From: Myxococcales bacterium
GTDB taxonomy: Bacteria > Myxococcota_A > Polyangia > Polyangiales > JAFGIB01
Reading direction: 5' to 3'
Length of the DNA stretch: 33,416 bases
NCBI GenBank assembly: GCA_028817905.1
Contig: JAPPOR010000505.1
Span: 1 to 33,416 of the forward strand
A program made the position numbers and the translations under genes. The notes beneath the pieces were generated by a model. That model was not told the origin of the DNA. It ran no database searches and worked only from the letters and a program-made list of their open reading frames with translations. Of this stretch, positions 31,868-33,416 are shown in pieces; position 1 is the stretch's first letter, and each line of letters begins with the position of its first letter.

Positions 31868-32329
31868 GCCTGCACAAGTTGACCCTGCGCGTCGCGGGCG
31901 AGATGGAGAGGTTTCGGGACGTGGGCGTGCACGGAATAGAGCTGGACCGGTTCTGCTGATCGGCAGCCGACAAATGGATCATCGACACCACGGGTTTTGT
32001 CGGTATTTTCTCATCCTGGTGTTTCTTGCGAGGCCGCGGGCATGCATGGCGGGTTTTGGGCAGGCCAGCTCGAAGGCACCACGTGTAGCGGACGATTCTC
32101 ACCCTGGGCGCGGGGGCGCCGGGATCCCGCGAAGAGCACCAGCGAAGAGCATCAGATGGCGGAAACCACCCACGCGTGCATGGCTTGTACGCGTACGCCC
32201 TTTCCTACCTGCACCGTCGCCAGCCTCGCACTCCCAAAGCCAATTCCCCAATACCTGTAGCTGTAGCTGTTCGCGCCGTGCCTTGCGGCCTTCCAGCGCC
32301 ACGGCAGGCGTCGTCTACGCGGCAGCCCA
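31868..32329. other. Island intergenic region without a supported gene
   Basis: No frame on either strand has a ribosome binding site and protein-like composition. A 13-bp imperfect tandem (GCGAAGAGCAYCA, 32129-32154) and the palindrome GTACGCGTAC near 32189-32198 are the only structures noticed. Probably decayed sequence. Confidence 0.5.
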
Positions 32330-32800
32330 TCATGGGCTTCTTTTCCCCATCCCTTGTCTGCGCGTCGCGATCTCTCGTTCGAGCAAGGGTCTACACGTGT
32401 CGTGGGCACCCATGTTGGCCGGGTGGAGGCAAATGTATCCGAAGTACACATCGCCGCGGTCATCGCCCGTGCGCCCGACCGAACTCTGCCACGGGGCTCC
32501 TGACGTGATCTCGGCAACCTCGCCCGCACATTCCTCGAGCCATTCGATGTAGAGCCCCCGGTCGGGAAGATCACCAGCGATGCGGGCGGTACCGGAGCGG
32601 GGAAGTTGGATCTCGTGCGTCCGACCTCGCTGCAAGCGCCCGCTGCCGTCCTGGCTACCGAACGCGATCAGGAACGGGGCGTCATGCTTGCAGGGGAGGA
32701 CGACCCGAAGGTGCACGAACGCGAACTGCGTGTACGCCTTGTAGCCCAAGAAAGCGGCGAGGACGGCAACCACCGCCCACAAGAGGCGACGACGGAGCAC
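32330..32800 (-). CDS. Membrane-anchored unknown protein
   Basis: The 156-residue protein starts at GTG 32800 (VLRRRLLWAVVAVLAAFLGY), preceded by a GGGGCGGG purine stretch. One N-terminal membrane helix anchors an extracytoplasmic domain. That domain has LRVVLPCKHDAPFLIAFGSQ, GRTHEIQLPRSGTARIAGDL, EWLEECAGE and YFGYICLHPAN; its four cysteines could form disulfides. I do not recognise a family. It follows the 83-residue gene on the same strand. Confidence 0.7.
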   Translation of the reverse strand: MLRRRLLWAVVAVLAAFLGYKAYTQFAFVHLRVVLPCKHDAPFLIAFGSQDGSGRLQRGRTHEIQLPRSGTARIAGDLPDRGLYIEWLEECAGEVAEITSGAPWQSSVGRTGDDRGDVYFGYICLHPANMGAHDTCRPLLEREIATRRQGMGKRSP

Positions 32801-32901
32801 CTACCCGCCCCGCCGCCGCGTCGCTGCTGCACGACTGTCTTGTTTCATTGCTCGAACAGGCTCCTGGTAGTCTGGCCGCATGAGGCGTTCGGTCGGCAGC
32901 T

Positions 32902-33153
32902 TCACAGCGGGACCAGGGTACAAATGGCACCCATCGGGCGTCGATTGTCTCCCCACAGGGCGACGCCTGGCCCCGTGTTTGGACCGTGGGATGTTTCGAA
33001 CGTGACGATGAGCGTCCGCCGCCGCGTCCGGGTCTGCTCGACGAACACCTCCGCATTCGGAAACGCGTCGCCGGAGAGATCCGCGTTGATGCGCAGGCTG
33101 TTGCCGAACAGCTCAGTCTTGAAACGCAAGTGCACATCGATGTCCGGAGACAC
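32902..33153 (-). CDS. Small unknown protein next to the right attachment site
   Basis: From GTG 33153 the protein has 83 residues (VSPDIDVHLRFKTELFGNSL, then RINADLSGDAFPNAEVFVEQ, and RRTLIVTFETS). The frame extends back into tRNA-Pro, so the first in-frame valine after the tRNA is used. Third positions are G or C in most codons, and the strand pattern suggests a small beta-rich protein. It begins 15 bp inside the island from the tRNA 3' end. No function can be proposed. Confidence 0.5.
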   Translation of the reverse strand: MSPDIDVHLRFKTELFGNSLRINADLSGDAFPNAEVFVEQTRTRRRTLIVTFETSHGPNTGPGVALWGDNRRPMGAICTLVPL

Positions 33154-33167
33154 GGGGTCAAGTGTTG

Positions 33168-33212
33168 TGGTCGGGGCAGCCCGATTCGAACGGGCGACCT
33201 CATGCTCCCAAA
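33168..33212. repeat. Right attachment site within tRNA-Pro
   Basis: Same 45 bp as 17335-17379, in the same orientation. It spans from the CCA end to the first base of the anticodon loop. Beyond 33212 the sequence is the host 5' half of the tRNA. Confidence 0.92.
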
Positions 33213-33244
33213 GCATGCGCACTACCAGGCTGTGCTATACCCCG
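33168..33244 (-). tRNA. tRNA-Pro (anticodon TGG), CCA encoded
   Basis: The minus strand folds as a full cloverleaf. The acceptor is CGGGGTA/TGCCCCG, followed by unpaired A and an encoded CCA. The anticodon stem CATGC/GCATG surrounds the loop TTTGGGA (anticodon TGG). The T arm is GCCCG-TTCGAAT-CGGGC. The gene is intact and its 3' part doubles as the right att site of the island, so integration restores a working tRNA. It lies 55 bp downstream of rdgB. Confidence 0.95.
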
Positions 33245-33299
33245 TGATCCTGCGACTTTCTGCAGCGGTCGGGTGGTATAGCCGACGCGGGTGCAGGGC

Positions 33300-33416
33300 T
33301 CAAGCTTTGCGCTGGGAGAGTTTTTTTTCAAGCAGGGCGCGGAGGTTTTGCAGGGCCCGGGCCCGGTGGCTGATGGTGTTCTTGGCCACCTTGGGGAGCT
33401 CGGCCATCGAGCGTGT
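33300..33416 (-). CDS. rdgB: C-terminus of RdgB/HAM1 non-canonical purine NTP pyrophosphatase
   Basis: Only the last 38 residues are visible, running in from the right edge: TRSMAELPKVAKNTISHRAR, then ALQNLRALLEKKL and the stop at 33300. The (R/K)-S-x-A-E-(L)-x-x-x-x-K-N-x-(I)-S-H-R-A-x-A-L signature is the conserved C-terminus of RdgB, where S-H-R binds the purine base. The enzyme hydrolyses ITP, dITP and XTP to monophosphates, keeping deaminated purines out of nucleic acids. It lies outside the island and marks the host side of the insertion. Confidence 0.85.
   Translation of the reverse strand, partial: TRSMAELPKVAKNTISHRARALQNLRALLEKKLSQRKA

Larger units (their letters stand above)
17335..33212. 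mobile_element. Integrated genomic island in tRNA-Pro(UGG)
   Basis: The boundaries are the 45-bp direct repeats at 17335-17379 and 33168-33212. A tyrosine recombinase gene begins about 170 bp inside the left end. The cargo is restriction-modification, helicase-nuclease and unknown genes, several in decay. There are no conjugation, replication or phage structural genes, so it is probably a non-self-transmissible or mobilisable island. A ParB/KorB-like gene hints at plasmid or integrative-element ancestry. Confidence 0.85.

Noticed and set aside
32801-32881. 26-codon minus-strand frame before the gene starting at 32800
   Set aside because: Very short, Arg-rich at its end and with no supporting ribosome binding site; probably leader sequence.
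17335-33212. CRISPR array or prophage structural genes in the island
   Set aside because: No regularly spaced repeats with unique spacers, and no capsid, terminase, portal or tail genes were found.

Overview
The window looks like a chromosomal segment of a GC-rich bacterium, most likely a myxobacterium or related Myxococcota. The reasons are strongly GC-biased codon use, long lipoproteins with acidic low-complexity linkers, a 1003-residue TPR lipoprotein, paired PAP2 phosphatases, and many small genes of unknown function. The assignment is an inference from gene style, not from a marker gene.

Left part (1-17334), ordinary and accessory chromosome. On the minus strand lie a TPR lipoprotein and, directly downstream in the same frame, a GTG-started coiled-coil protein with two membrane helices that runs off the left edge. 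Next is a scar: the N-terminus of a membrane protein abutting the C-terminus of a CYTH-domain enzyme. Then come a translationally coupled pair (four-helix membrane protein and membrane-anchored helical-toroid protein), an AAA+/DUF4143 ATPase, a cupin-MarR operon with two matching GTCAA-N5-TTGAC operators, a secreted lipoprotein with a copper type II monooxygenase-like core and a 15-bp coding minisatellite, a 167-bp palindromic MITE-like element, a Fic protein, an EamA transporter, and a PAP2 / beta-barrel-like / PAP2 cluster.

Right part (17335-33212), an integrated genomic island. An intact tRNA-Pro(UGG) gene lies at 33168-33244, and an exact 45-bp copy of its 3' part, from the anticodon loop to CCA, lies at 17335-17379. 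A tyrosine recombinase gene starts about 170 bp inside the left copy. These bound a roughly 15.9-kb element. The host gene rdgB (only the C-terminus is visible) lies beyond the tRNA.

The island core is a type III-like restriction-modification locus. The Res helicase-nuclease carries a C-terminal LexA/S24-type Ser-Lys protease-like domain, its start overlaps the stop of an N6-adenine methyltransferase gene, a small unknown protein is encoded downstream, and a UvrD-like helicase with a C-terminal Cas4/AddB-like nuclease is divergently transcribed from a 50-bp intergenic gap. This is the best candidate for an unusual anti-phage system. The rest of the island is a decaying operon: an S8-protease remnant, a DUF6933-like protein, a ParB/KorB-like protein fused in frame to an unknown protein, a gene with two compensating frameshifts, and two small unknown proteins.
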